A DNA stretch of 64,000 bases from JACCTH01 sp963761985 (GCA_963761985.1 CAVXIT010000013.1:248001-312000); one strand, 5' to 3'. Positions 52,103 through 59,667 are shown, counted from the first letter of the stretch. A program made the numbers and translations. Notes: generated from the letters alone by a model not told the origin.

Positions 52103-52746
52103 CTGCCTCCAACTCGTCGCTTCGCTTCCTCCAAACAGGTGAAGACCTCGTGGTCGGAGACCGGGGAGAAGTCGACGTAGTACTGGCTGATCGACATGAA
52201 CCGATCTGAGGCCGGGCAGACCGTCTCGTCTGCGAGGATGCGCAGCTTGGCGATCGCATTGGTAGCGCCGATCGGAGCCGCGACAACGAGCCTTTCGACC
52301 GCGCGCTGGCGGGCGACCTCGCAGGCAGCTGCAACTGTCGCACCGGTGGCGATGCCGTCGTCGACGATCACGACGACTCGACCGGACATGTCCAAGGGTG
52401 GCCTGTCACCGCGGAAGGTTTCGGCGGCTCTTTGCAGGTTGGCCTGTTCCCGTTCTTCGACGACCTGGATGTCTATCTCGGTGAGACCAGCCGTCCGCAC
52501 CATGGCCTGATCGATGATCCGCACCCCTCCTTCGCCTATGGCCCCCATGGCCAACTCGGGCTGAAAGCGCACACCGAGCTTGCGAACGAGGATGACGTCG
52601 AGCGGCGCATCGAGGGCTTCGGCGACCTCGGCGGCTACCACTACGCCTCCGCGTGGCAGCCCGACGACAACCGGGTTGGCCGTTTTTAGATGAGCGAGTT
52701 GTTCGGCCAGCCTGATTCCCGCTTCGGCGCGGTCTCGATACCGCAT
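52099..52746 (-). CDS. Phosphoribosyltransferase family protein
   Basis: The 215-residue protein starts YRDRAEAGIRLAEQL, the typical opening of a group of actinobacterial and proteobacterial PRTase-like proteins. It contains VVGLPRGGVVVAAEVA and the PRPP-binding signature VVVIVDDGIATGATV. It may act on a nucleobase or have lost transferase activity; similar proteins are often in stress regions. ATG at 52746 is preferred over 52758, which would overlap the divergent GH13 start. The spacer between the two start codons is 10 bases, leaving little room for separate promoters. Confidence 0.87.
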   Translation of the reverse strand: MRYRDRAEAGIRLAEQLAHLKTANPVVVGLPRGGVVVAAEVAEALDAPLDVILVRKLGVRFQPELAMGAIGEGGVRIIDQAMVRTAGLTEIDIQVVEEREQANLQRAAETFRGDRPPLDMSGRVVVIVDDGIATGATVAAACEVARQRAVERLVVAAPIGATNAIAKLRILADETVCPASDRFMSISQYYVDFSPVSDHEVFTCLEEAKRRVGGS

Positions 52747-52756
52747 ACTTAGTCGC

Positions 52757-54379
52757 ATGTCTGCCCTCGACCGGATCCGACAACTCTGGCGCGAACTCTA
52801 CGACGGCGGGCATGAGGACGAGCTAGAAGCCTTCATCGTCGCGCTCGAGCGCTTCCGGAACGAGCACCGGCTGGAGCCGCTCCCAGACCAGTGGTACAAG
52901 GACGTCATCGTCTATTCGCTCTACGTGGATGCGTTCAACGAGAGCTTTGAAGGACTCACCGAGAAGCTCGATTATCTGAAGGACCTCGGCGTGAACTGCC
53001 TTTGGCTGCTCCCGATTCTCGAGTCACCGATGAAGGACGCCGGCTTCGATATCAGCGACTACACGTCTGTGCGCGCCGACCTGGTTGCCTCCGAAGATCG
53101 AGATCCCAACGAAGTGTTCGATCAATTCGTCCAAGCGGCTCACGCGCGCGGCATCGCCATCATCTTCGACGTTGCCCTTAACCACTCCTCGATCGAGCAT
53201 GAGTGGTTTCAGAAATCGAAAGACGACAAGAGTTCCCCCTATCGGGACTTCTACATCTGGAGCGACGCCGACGAGCTTTACCAAGAGGCGCGCATCATCT
53301 TCAAAGGAATGATGGAGAGCAACTGGACGAGGTATGGCGATCAGTACTACTTCCATCGCTTCTTCGACATTCAGCCAGATCTGAACTATCGCAATCCGAA
53401 GGTGCTGGTCGCGATGAGCATGACCCTGCTCGGGTGGCTAGCCCGAGGTATCGATGGTTTTCGCGCCGACGCCGTCCCCTACCTGTGGAAAGAGGCAGGA
53501 ACCAACTGCGAGAACCTTCCGAAGACGCACATTGTCGTCAAGCTCTTCCGAGCAGCGATGGACCAGGTCCGTCCGGGTGCCGTGCTGCTGGCGGAGGCGA
53601 ATCAACCCCCGAGGGAGGTCGCCCGCTATTTCGGGAATGGTGACGAATGTTCAGCCGCCTACCACTTCCCGCTCATGCCCCGGATGTATCGGGCTCTCGC
53701 TCAAGCCGATCGGCGGGCGATCACCGAAACGCTTAGCCCCGACTTCACCCCTTCGATTCCACCGAACTGTCAGTGGTTCACGTTCCTGCGTTGCCACGAC
53801 GAACTCACACTCGAGATGGTGACTCCGGATGAGCGAAAGCTGATCTACGACCACTTTGTCAATGACCCGCTTTGGGATTTCCGCGAAGGTGAGGGGATTT
53901 CATCTCGGCTCGCCCCCTTGCTGGACAACGACCCGCGCCAAATCAAATTGCTGAATGCGATCCTCCTCACTCTGATCGGAACACCAATCATCTACTACGG
54001 AGATGAGGTCGCCATGGGAAACGACTACCGGCATCACGATCAGATGGTGGCTGCGACGGGTTACGCGGACTCGCGCCACCTCGTGCGGGGCCCGATGGAC
54101 TGGGACCTGATCGAGAAGCACCTGGCGGACCCGACCAGCGTCGCCGCCCAGGTCTTCAATTCTCTCCGGGATCTCATCGCCGAGCGGCGCCAGCATCCGG
54201 CCTTTGCTCGCGGCTCGCTCGCGTTTCTCGACGTTGGCGACGACCGCGTCCTCGCCTTCGAGCGAGTCCACGGAGATGACCGGGCAGTCGTCATAGCGAA
54301 CCTCTCCGGCGAGTCAATAACGGCCGACCGACCATTCGAGGCCAATCTCGAGCCGTTCGCCTACGCCATCCGCATCTAG
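52757..54379 (+). CDS. GH13 enzyme, trehalose synthase / alpha-glucosidase-like
   Basis: The 540-residue enzyme has an N-terminal helical segment and a GH13 barrel: WYKDVIVYSLYVDAFNES, then FDVALNHSSIEHEWF, GIDGFRADAVPYLW (nucleophile Asp), LLAEANQPPREV (Glu) and FLRCHDELTLEMV (Asp), then TPIIYYGDEVAMGND. The opening and the YRDFYIWSD segment are like trehalose synthase and related isomerases or sucrose-hydrolysing enzymes. It lacks a fused maltokinase. It probably interconverts or hydrolyses maltose/trehalose-type disaccharides. ATG at 52757 is 10 bases from the divergent PRTase gene. Confidence 0.88.
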   Translation: MSALDRIRQLWRELYDGGHEDELEAFIVALERFRNEHRLEPLPDQWYKDVIVYSLYVDAFNESFEGLTEKLDYLKDLGVNCLWLLPILESPMKDAGFDISDYTSVRADLVASEDRDPNEVFDQFVQAAHARGIAIIFDVALNHSSIEHEWFQKSKDDKSSPYRDFYIWSDADELYQEARIIFKGMMESNWTRYGDQYYFHRFFDIQPDLNYRNPKVLVAMSMTLLGWLARGIDGFRADAVPYLWKEAGTNCENLPKTHIVVKLFRAAMDQVRPGAVLLAEANQPPREVARYFGNGDECSAAYHFPLMPRMYRALAQADRRAITETLSPDFTPSIPPNCQWFTFLRCHDELTLEMVTPDERKLIYDHFVNDPLWDFREGEGISSRLAPLLDNDPRQIKLLNAILLTLIGTPIIYYGDEVAMGNDYRHHDQMVAATGYADSRHLVRGPMDWDLIEKHLADPTSVAAQVFNSLRDLIAERRQHPAFARGSLAFLDVGDDRVLAFERVHGDDRAVVIANLSGESITADRPFEANLEPFAYAIRI

Positions 54380-54419
54380 CCCTCGGCGGTCGTGGAGCCA
54401 ACCCTTGCTCGATCTGCCT

Positions 54420-54614
54420 ATGTCGAGGCAGATACCGGAGACGCTCTACGCGTTGGGCGTACCGCGCTTGGACGAAGGCGAGTCGGGCGTCAGCAGGGCT
54501 GCAAGCGGTGCTGGCTACCTCGCGATCATCGCGTTTGTCGTGCTTATCGGGTTGAATTGGGCCGACCGAAACAGGGGACAGGGGCCGGGCGTCAGATCCG
54601 AATCTGATTTCTGA
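54420..54614 (+). CDS. Small single-TM protein
   Basis: A 64-residue frame with a polar N-terminal half (MSRQIPETLYALGVPRLDEGES) and one hydrophobic helix (GYLAIIAFVVLIGLNWA) followed by a basic stretch. ATG at 54420 gives this form; other overlapping frames lack a helix. Its last codons (GVRSESDF) and stop lie inside a TCAGA-N6-TCTGA palindrome, like the end of the helical membrane protein at 38976. No function is known, and expression is not assured. Confidence 0.5.
   Translation: MSRQIPETLYALGVPRLDEGESGVSRAASGAGYLAIIAFVVLIGLNWADRNRGQGPGVRSESDF
54591..54613. repeat. TCAGA-N6-TCTGA palindrome, copy 5
   Basis: CAGAT-CCGA-ATCTG is nested within CGTCAGA and TCTGACG (outer arms 7 bp), giving a compact hairpin with core TCAGA-TCCGAA-TCTGA at 54592-54607. 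It lacks long heptad tracts. It lies at the end of the small membrane protein gene and 45 bases before the UspA gene. Confidence 0.75.
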
Positions 54615-54657
54615 CGGCGGCGCACTGGCGGAGTAATGCCGGGTTTACTCTCATGGG

Positions 54658-55098
54658 ATGGCCTGGCCACCAAATGTCATCGTCGTTGCCGTGGACGGAT
54701 CGGCGCAGAGCCAGCGAGCCGCCGACCTCGGAGCCGCACTCGCCCGTGCCCATGGGTCACGACTGTTGTTGCTAACTGTCGTGCGCCCACCCGAGGGCTG
54801 GTGGGGTCTTGCGGGCCAGCCGCCCTCTCCGGAAGCCGTCTCGGACGCCCTCATCGCCGGTCAACAGGAGATTCTTCGCCAGATCGAGAGCGCAACCGAT
54901 CTCAACGGCGTCTCCTACGACACCGCCGAGGAGCTGGGAGATCCGAGGTCGGCGATCCTCGCCACCTGCGAAAGAGAGTCGGCCGACCTGCTAGTCGTCG
55001 GCCGCCGCGGCGCGGGTCTGGTCGAGCGAATGGTCTTAGGGTCGGTGGCAGATCGCCTCGCCCATGACAGCCCGGTTCCGATCCTCATAGTCCCCTAA
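54658..55098 (+). CDS. Universal stress protein (UspA family)
   Basis: The 146-residue protein has the Usp fold: VIVVAVDGSAQSQRAADLGAALARAHGSRLLLLTV at the start and the ATP-binding loop VVGRRGAGLVERMVLGSVADRL followed by HDSPVPILIVP. The G-x2-G-x9-GS pattern indicates the nucleotide-binding subtype. Such proteins help in dormancy, oxidative or energy stress. ATG at 54658 stands alone after a repeat hairpin, so it is likely its own unit. Confidence 0.94.
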   Translation: MAWPPNVIVVAVDGSAQSQRAADLGAALARAHGSRLLLLTVVRPPEGWWGLAGQPPSPEAVSDALIAGQQEILRQIESATDLNGVSYDTAEELGDPRSAILATCERESADLLVVGRRGAGLVERMVLGSVADRLAHDSPVPILIVP

Positions 55099-55123
55099 AG
55101 CCTTCTTGCGTTGAATTGCGGCC

Positions 55124-55236
55124 CTAAATCCGGGCTTCAATCCGCAGGAATCGATCCGTGAACTCCCAGCAGGCGGCGTCGCGGGAGACGTCGGCGGAGA
55201 TGATATCGGGGTCTGGCGAGGGTAGGTCGGGGCGAG
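55124..55236 (-). pseudogene. Possible C-terminal gene remnant antisense to the SLH-DUF3048 leader
   Basis: On the minus strand a frame ending in TAG at 55124-55126 encodes PDIISADVSRDAACWEF, then TDRFLRIEARI, with strongly GC-ending codons typical of real genes here. No start is near and the frame runs into the SLH-DUF3048 gene on the other strand. It looks like the tail of a gene whose body has been lost. I cannot name the family; it could also be chance. Confidence 0.3.
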
Positions 55237-55259
55237 TTGGCGCGGCTACTTTCCTGCGG

Positions 55260-56747
55260 ATGGATTTTGTCCGGGTCTCGGTTCTCGTTCTGTTTCTGAC
55301 GCTCCCCCCGGGCGGAACCTTCTTCGACGACGACCGGATGAGTGGCGAGCCGGCGATCGAGGCGTTGGTCGCCGCCGGGATAACCCAGGGCTGTGCACCG
55401 ATGACCTTCTGCCCAAATGGCACCGTGACGCGAGGCGAGCTCGTGACCTTTCTCGGCCGGGCGTTGGGGGTGTCTCCTTCGGTTGAGCTGACGCCATTTC
55501 CGGATGTGACGAGCGACCTCTTCTATGCAGGGTTCGCGAGCCGTCTATTTGAAATGGGGATCGTGACCGGCCGGACGGATGGGACGTTCGGCGGCGAAAG
55601 GCCCATCACCCGAGGGGAGATGGCGGTATTTCTCGCTCGCGCCCTGGAGCTTCCAGCGGGGGATGGCGCTCCTTTTGATGATGTCGGGGCCAGCCTTTTC
55701 TATGCCGAAGCCGTGCAAGCAATTCGCATCGCAGGCGTCACGCTCGGATGCGGGAACAACCGCTTTTGTCCCCAAGATCCTCTAATTCGCCACGACCTGG
55801 CCCTCTTTTTGGCGCGGGCATTTCGGCTCGAGCTCGGTGTCGTCCCGGTCCGGTTGAGCCCGCTCGATGGCCTGCCCGCTCCCGACGGATTCTCGGTCAA
55901 CCGGAGGATCCTGGCGGTGAAGGTCGACAACGCCGGTCCTGCCCGGCCGCAGTCAGGGATCGAAAAGGCCGACGCGATGATCGAGCTCATGGTCGAAGGC
56001 GGCTTGTCGCGGATGATGGCGCTGTTCCTCGAGTCCGATGCCACCTACCTCGGCCCGGTGCGCTCGGTCCGTCCCACCGACGCTCTGATCGAGTCCCTCG
56101 GGGCGACGGTGGCAATATCCGGTGCCCAACCCTGGATCGCCGACCAACTGGTCGATGAGGGTGTCCCGATCATCCGCGAGACCCAGGTGAAACCACCGGC
56201 GATGTTTCGCATCTCCAGCCGGCGAGCGCCGCACAACCTCTACGCCAACACAGTGGAGCTCCGCCGGGAAGCGGACGCACGCACATACGCCAACAATCCA
56301 CCGCCAGATCTGCTCCGCTGGGGCGCGTTCAGCTATCCACAAGCTCCGGCCGCCGCGGTGATCGACGTCTCCTGGTCGGATCCGGTATCAACCATCTGGC
56401 ACTGGGACGGCGCTCGCTATCTCCGCTCTGCTGGCACCACCCCTCACCACTGGGCCGCTCCAGACGGCTCTTCAGGCCGGATCGCCGCTGACAACCTGGT
56501 GGTGATCTTCGGCCAGTACTACGAGGTGCCCGCTCCCACCGGAACCGCCCGGGTTCCCGCCATGAAAACCATCGGCTCGGGGCGGATGGTGCTGTTCACC
56601 GAGGGCAGGGTGGTGGAAGGGACGTGGTCGCGCCCTGACAACGAAACATGGTTTACCTTCTCGACTCCTAGCGGCGAACTCGTGGTCCCTCCGGGCATGA
56701 CCTGGATCCACGTGATCCCCCACGACCGCCCCCTCACCTGGGAATGA
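55260..56747 (+). CDS. SLH-like repeats fused to a DUF3048 (YerB-like) domain
   Basis: The 495-residue protein has three SLH-like repeats (about 15-190: GGTFFDDDRMSGEPAIEALVAAGITQGC, then FPDVTSDLFYAGFASRLFEMGIVTG, then FDDVGASLFYAEAVQAIRIAGVTLGC, each followed by ITRGEMAVFLARAL-type helices). A DUF3048 domain follows (about 210-490: RILAVKVDNAGPARPQSGIEKADAMIELMVEGGLSRMMALF, then GPVRSVRPTDA). ATG at 55260 gives a very short hydrophobic leader (VSVLVLFLTLPPGG) without a clear cleavage site, unlike the related SLH protein at 20.4-22.1 kb. Export is therefore uncertain. The 100-base frame upstream looks non-coding. Confidence 0.83.
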   Translation: MDFVRVSVLVLFLTLPPGGTFFDDDRMSGEPAIEALVAAGITQGCAPMTFCPNGTVTRGELVTFLGRALGVSPSVELTPFPDVTSDLFYAGFASRLFEMGIVTGRTDGTFGGERPITRGEMAVFLARALELPAGDGAPFDDVGASLFYAEAVQAIRIAGVTLGCGNNRFCPQDPLIRHDLALFLARAFRLELGVVPVRLSPLDGLPAPDGFSVNRRILAVKVDNAGPARPQSGIEKADAMIELMVEGGLSRMMALFLESDATYLGPVRSVRPTDALIESLGATVAISGAQPWIADQLVDEGVPIIRETQVKPPAMFRISSRRAPHNLYANTVELRREADARTYANNPPPDLLRWGAFSYPQAPAAAVIDVSWSDPVSTIWHWDGARYLRSAGTTPHHWAAPDGSSGRIAADNLVVIFGQYYEVPAPTGTARVPAMKTIGSGRMVLFTEGRVVEGTWSRPDNETWFTFSTPSGELVVPPGMTWIHVIPHDRPLTWE

Positions 56748-57056
56748 CTAGTCGAGCGAGCGCCGCAACCGGTCCAGTCGTTTCTGCCATTGGGCGTCGA
56801 CCTTCGCTGCCCAATCGGTCATTTCGGACAAAGCGGCGGGGTCAGCCGAATAGTTGACCTCACGCCCGACGGAGCTCCGGGTGACGAGCCCTGCCCCGTC
56901 TAGCACCGCGAGATGTTTCTGGATCGCCTGGCGGCTGATCGGCAGGCTGGCGGCCAGCTTGCTCGCCGACGCTGGACCGTCTCGAGTGAGCCGCTCGAAG
57001 ACGTCTCGTCGAGTCGGATCGGCCAGTGCCGAGAACAACGTTTGCGGGTTCTTCAC
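56748..57056 (-). CDS. ArsR-type winged-helix transcriptional regulator
   Basis: The 102-residue protein is a compact winged helix: TLFSALADPTRRDVFERL, then ASASKLAASLPISRQAIQKHLAVLDGAGLVTRSSVGREVNYSAD. It has no metal-binding Cys pair, as in the SRPBCC-linked subgroup. GTG at 57056 overlaps the SRPBCC gene stop by 4 bases (GTGA), so both are made together. Two matching inverted repeats upstream of the operon are its probable operators. It is the split counterpart of the fused HTH-SRPBCC regulator at 38109-38870. Confidence 0.92.
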   Translation of the reverse strand: MKNPQTLFSALADPTRRDVFERLTRDGPASASKLAASLPISRQAIQKHLAVLDGAGLVTRSSVGREVNYSADPAALSEMTDWAAKVDAQWQKRLDRLRRSLD

Positions 57057-57394
57057 GCTGCACCGACGATCGGAGGTGAACCGCTGATGCGGTACTCCAA
57101 CAGGCGCTCGATAACGGTGAGCCGGGAGCCGGCTTCGATGGGCTCGATCGTGATCGTGACCTGAGAAGGGTCGCCGTCGGGTTTGCGCCACGACCAGCTG
57201 ATCGATCGCTCCCCCACGACCTCCTCCACCGTGCCGATCACCGCTTCGTCGGGAACGACCACGGTGCCACCAACCTTTGGTTCCACCTTGACTCCCATCC
57301 ATTCCTCGGCGAGCGCCCCGTCGATGATCTGCTTCCAAACCTCGGCGGGAGCCGCGTCGAGGTCAACCGAGCGCTCGATCTCCGGGTAATGCAC
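57053..57394 (-). CDS. SRPBCC (AHSA1-like) domain protein
   Basis: The 113-residue protein has the SRPBCC/AHSA1 pattern: IERSVDLDAAPAEVWKQIIDGALAEEWMG, then GGTVVVPDEAVIGTVEEVVGERSISWSWR, then TITIEPIEAGSRLTVIERLL. It is shorter than typical AHSA1 proteins at the C-terminus. The GTG start at 57394 is immediately adjacent to a perfect 9-bp inverted repeat (57395-57418), so operator, promoter and start are packed together. It may bind a hydrophobic ligand sensed by the coupled winged-helix protein; this is inference. Confidence 0.85.
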   Translation of the reverse strand: MHYPEIERSVDLDAAPAEVWKQIIDGALAEEWMGVKVEPKVGGTVVVPDEAVIGTVEEVVGERSISWSWRKPDGDPSQVTITIEPIEAGSRLTVIERLLEYRISGSPPIVGAA

Positions 57395-57449
57395 ATCTGC
57401 AACCTAGCAGTTGCAGATCGTGGTAGGGTATTGCAACCCATGAGTTGCA
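57395..57449. promoter_or_regulatory. Two operator-like inverted repeats, TGCAAC-N6-GTTGCA
   Basis: The first site is ATCTGCAAC-CTAGCA-GTTGCAGAT (57395-57418, perfect 9-bp arms). The second is TGCAAC-CCATGA-GTTGCA (57432-57449). They share the same half-sites and 6-base spacing, with centres 34 bp apart (about three helical turns). They occupy the spacer between the SRPBCC/HTH operon and clpP and are the likely binding sites of the winged-helix protein. Confidence 0.8.
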
Positions 57450-57465
57450 CTTAGGTACGGAAGCG

Positions 57466-58071
57466 ATGTTGATTCCAACCGTTATCGAGCAAACCGCCCG
57501 CGGCGAGCGTGCGTATGACATCTATTCACGGCTCCTCGGCCACCGCTTGATCTTCCTGGGCAGACAAGTCGACGACGATCTCGCCAATCTGATCGTTGCC
57601 CAACTTCTTCATCTCGAATCGGAGGACCCGGAGAAGCCGATCAATGTCTACATCAACTCTCCCGGAGGATCCGCCGACGGAATGTTTGCCATCTACGACG
57701 CGATGCAGCATGTCAGCCCCCCGGTAGAGACCACCTGCATCGGCATGGCGGCGTCGGCCGCGGCTGTGATCCTGGCAGGAGGTGTCAGCGGGTCGCGGGC
57801 AATCCTTCCTCACGGCCGGGTGATGATCCATCAACCGCACGTCGGCGGCATCGGCGGCCAGGCCAGCGACATCGAGATCCAGGCGGCCGAGCTCCTCAGA
57901 CAGCGTGAGCAAGCCAGCCAGCTTCTCGCCCGTCACACGGGTCAACCCATCGAACGGATCCGGGTCGACACCGATCGTGATCGGTGGATGACAGCAGACC
58001 AAGCTGTCGAATACGGGCTGGTCGATCGCATCCTCTCTCCGGCCACGGTGCCGCTCGGTCTCGCCACCTAG
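57466..58071 (+). CDS. clpP: ATP-dependent Clp protease proteolytic subunit
   Basis: The 201-residue protein begins MLIPTVIEQTARGERAYDIYSRLL, a canonical ClpP start. It has the catalytic Ser in GMAASAA (S97), His in RVMIHQPHVGG (H122) and Asp in DTDRDRWMTADQAVEYGLVD. It forms the tetradecameric chamber that degrades proteins delivered by ClpX or ClpC. ATG at 57466 with GGAAG upstream is chosen over the TTG at 57445, which lies in the operator. No clpX or second clpP is adjacent, although actinobacteria often have clpP1-clpP2. Its promoter region is shared with the SRPBCC/HTH operon. Confidence 0.96.
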   Translation: MLIPTVIEQTARGERAYDIYSRLLGHRLIFLGRQVDDDLANLIVAQLLHLESEDPEKPINVYINSPGGSADGMFAIYDAMQHVSPPVETTCIGMAASAAAVILAGGVSGSRAILPHGRVMIHQPHVGGIGGQASDIEIQAAELLRQREQASQLLARHTGQPIERIRVDTDRDRWMTADQAVEYGLVDRILSPATVPLGLAT

Positions 58072-58098
58072 GTCCCCGAGCGCGATAATCGTCGCGCC

Positions 58099-58701
58099 AT
58101 GATGATCGATCACCAACGGCCCCACCTGCTCGACGACGCCCCGGCCTCGCCCGAAGCCGACACGCTTTTTGAACAGGACGTCGCCGACTACGGCTATGTC
58201 ATGAACCTCACCCGCCTTTGGGCCCACGAGCCCGCCGTCAAGACCGCTTGGAATGAGGTGATCAAGACGGCTACGCGCGCCGGTGAACTGTCGGTTCGTC
58301 AACGGGGGATCCTCGTAAGCGCCACCGCGGCCACCTTGGGCGATTCGTATTGCTCTATCGCCTGGGGCAGAAAACTCGCCGCGGAAACCGACGCCGAAAC
58401 TGCCGCCAGCGTGCTCCGCGCCGAGGACGGCGATCTCACCGAGAGCGAGCAGATCATGGCGCGTTGGGCCCGCAAGGTCGCTTCCGATCCCAACAGCACC
58501 GATCAGGCCGACATCGACTCACTCCGAGCCGCGGGATTCTCCGATCGGCAGATCTTCGCCATGACGGCATACATCGCTTTCCGGATAGCGTTCTCGACCG
58601 TCAACGACGCTTTGGGCGCACTTCCCGACGCCCAGTACCGAACCCTGGCCCCGGCCGCAGTGCTCGAGGCTGTCACCTGGGGACGGCCGATCGGCAGCTA
58701 G
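58099..58701 (+). CDS. Carboxymuconolactone decarboxylase / AhpD-like protein
   Basis: The 200-residue protein has the all-helical CMD fold: FEQDVADYGYVMNLTRLWAHEPAVKTAWNEVI, then ELSVRQRGILVSATAATLGDSYCSIAWGRKLA, and LRAAGFSDRQIFAMTAYIAFRIAFSTVNDALGA. The AhpD redox motif ExxCxxC is reduced to a single Cys (DSYCSIAWG), so peroxidase-linked disulfide chemistry by that motif is unlikely. The reaction is unknown. ATG at 58099 is 27 bases after clpP, so cotranscription is possible. Confidence 0.82.
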   Translation: MMIDHQRPHLLDDAPASPEADTLFEQDVADYGYVMNLTRLWAHEPAVKTAWNEVIKTATRAGELSVRQRGILVSATAATLGDSYCSIAWGRKLAAETDAETAASVLRAEDGDLTESEQIMARWARKVASDPNSTDQADIDSLRAAGFSDRQIFAMTAYIAFRIAFSTVNDALGALPDAQYRTLAPAAVLEAVTWGRPIGS

Positions 58702-58709
58702 GCGTCCAT

Positions 58710-58871
58710 TTAATTGTCTGGGCCGGCCAGGTAGGCGGCTTTCCAGGCCTCGTCGAGATCGCCGAAGCGCTGCGGTGCGCCGGGGACAATCCACACATGC
58801 ATCATTGAGTTGGTCGTCGGCATCGCCAGTGATCCGATCGGGCACAGGCCCGACGGTCCGCCACCGTATCC
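58710..58871 (-). pseudogene. C-terminal fragment of an unidentified protein
   Basis: A minus-strand frame ending at TAA 58710-58712 encodes about 53 residues: GYGGGPSGLCPIGSLAMP, then TTNSMMHVWIVPGAPQRF, then GDLDEAWKAAYLAGPDN. Codon third positions are GC-rich as in genuine genes here. There is no suitable start; upstream the sequence turns directly into the response-regulator remnant. I do not recognise the family. It is best read as the surviving 3' end of a deleted gene. Confidence 0.5.
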
Positions 58872-59074
58872 CGGGCGTCAGCATCAACACCGGCAACTGG
58901 CTCTAGGCGAATCCGGCGGCAGACCTCCACCCACCCCTCCATTCCGGGCAGCATGACGTCGAGAATTACCAGGTCCGGAGGGTTCCGTTTGACCTGATCG
59001 AGGACTCATCCCATCCCCCTCGTCTCCACCTCGTAACCCTCATATCCCATCGCACACACCAAGCGATCCACGCG
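58872..59074 (-). pseudogene. Decayed response-regulator receiver domain remnant
   Basis: The minus strand contains, in shifting frames, pieces of an OmpR-type receiver domain: MGYEGYEVETRG, then after a stop LDQVKRNPPDLVILDVM and LPGMEGWVEVCRRIR (phosphoacceptor Asp in ILDVM), then PVLMLT in another frame. At least one in-frame stop and two frame changes are needed. No output domain and no histidine kinase remain. It abuts the unrelated C-terminal fragment at 58710-58871. Together they fill the only gap longer than 300 bases in the window. Confidence 0.72.
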
Positions 59075-59431
59075 TCATCGTCGCCGGAGGCGAGCCATGC
59101 GACGCCAGCCAGTGAGGACTTCGAGGGGGTCGAGTGCGTCAAGGCTTGTACTCGAGATTTCCGAATTGATCTCGTCGACCCAACTCCTCACCGCAGCTTC
59201 GTCGGGCAAAAGCCATACCTCATCCAGACGCTCGACCAGCGCTCGATCGAGTTCGCCCTGAGCATCCTCGGCGCGCATTCGCTCGATCAGCTGGCGAGCC
59301 CACCAACCAGGTCCGTCGTCGCGGTTCGGCAGTGGTTTCCCGGCGCCGGGGAGGTTGTCGAACTCGCCTCGCTCGATAGCAGCCCTGATCTTTTCTTCGA
59401 TTGAACTGCTCGATTCCTCGACGGGATTCAT
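59075..59431 (-). CDS. DUF1992 / DnaJ-homologue-like small protein
   Basis: The 118-residue protein has the DUF1992 signature SIEEKIRAAIERGEFDNLPGAGKPL near residue 10, then a conserved GWWARQLIERMRAE and an LPDEAAVRSWVDEINSEI helix. The family is small and helical, sometimes annotated as DnaJ homologue subfamily C member 28; its biochemical role is unclear. ATG at 59431 follows the stop of the small membrane protein gene by 2 bases. The operon order is deaminase, membrane protein, this gene. Confidence 0.88.
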   Translation of the reverse strand: MNPVEESSSSIEEKIRAAIERGEFDNLPGAGKPLPNRDDGPGWWARQLIERMRAEDAQGELDRALVERLDEVWLLPDEAAVRSWVDEINSEISSTSLDALDPLEVLTGWRRMARLRRR

Positions 59432-59433
59432 AG

Positions 59434-59667
59434 CTAAGGCGACAAACACGCTCGAGTGACCACGGCGGCCAGGAAACTCGCAGCTCCACCCACGGCCAAA
59501 GACGGGCCGGCAATCGAGCGTGGAGCCGCGACCCAGGTGACGATCCCGATCAGGGTCATGGCAATCATCGCTCCGAGCAGAACGCGCTCGTCGCGTCGAA
59601 ATCGAGCCAGGAGAAAGCCGACGAGAAGCCCGTAGAGGACTGCGACGACCCAGGACGCGGTGTCCAT
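59434..59667 (-). CDS. Small membrane protein, two to three TM segments
   Basis: The 77-residue protein is mostly hydrophobic: SWVVAVLYGLLVGFLLARF, then RVLLGAMIAMTLIGIVTWVAA, then a third segment AVGGAASFLAAVVTRACL. A basic/acidic loop (RRDER) separates the first two. ATG at 59667 overlaps the stop of the deaminase gene by 1 base, so it is translated by coupling. I do not know a family for it. Confidence 0.68.
   Translation of the reverse strand: MDTASWVVAVLYGLLVGFLLARFRRDERVLLGAMIAMTLIGIVTWVAAPRSIAGPSLAVGGAASFLAAVVTRACLSP

Noticed and set aside
54392..54607. 71-residue alternative frame over the small TM gene
   Set aside because: It is Arg-rich with no membrane helix; the frame starting at 54420 gives a sensible hydrophobic segment.
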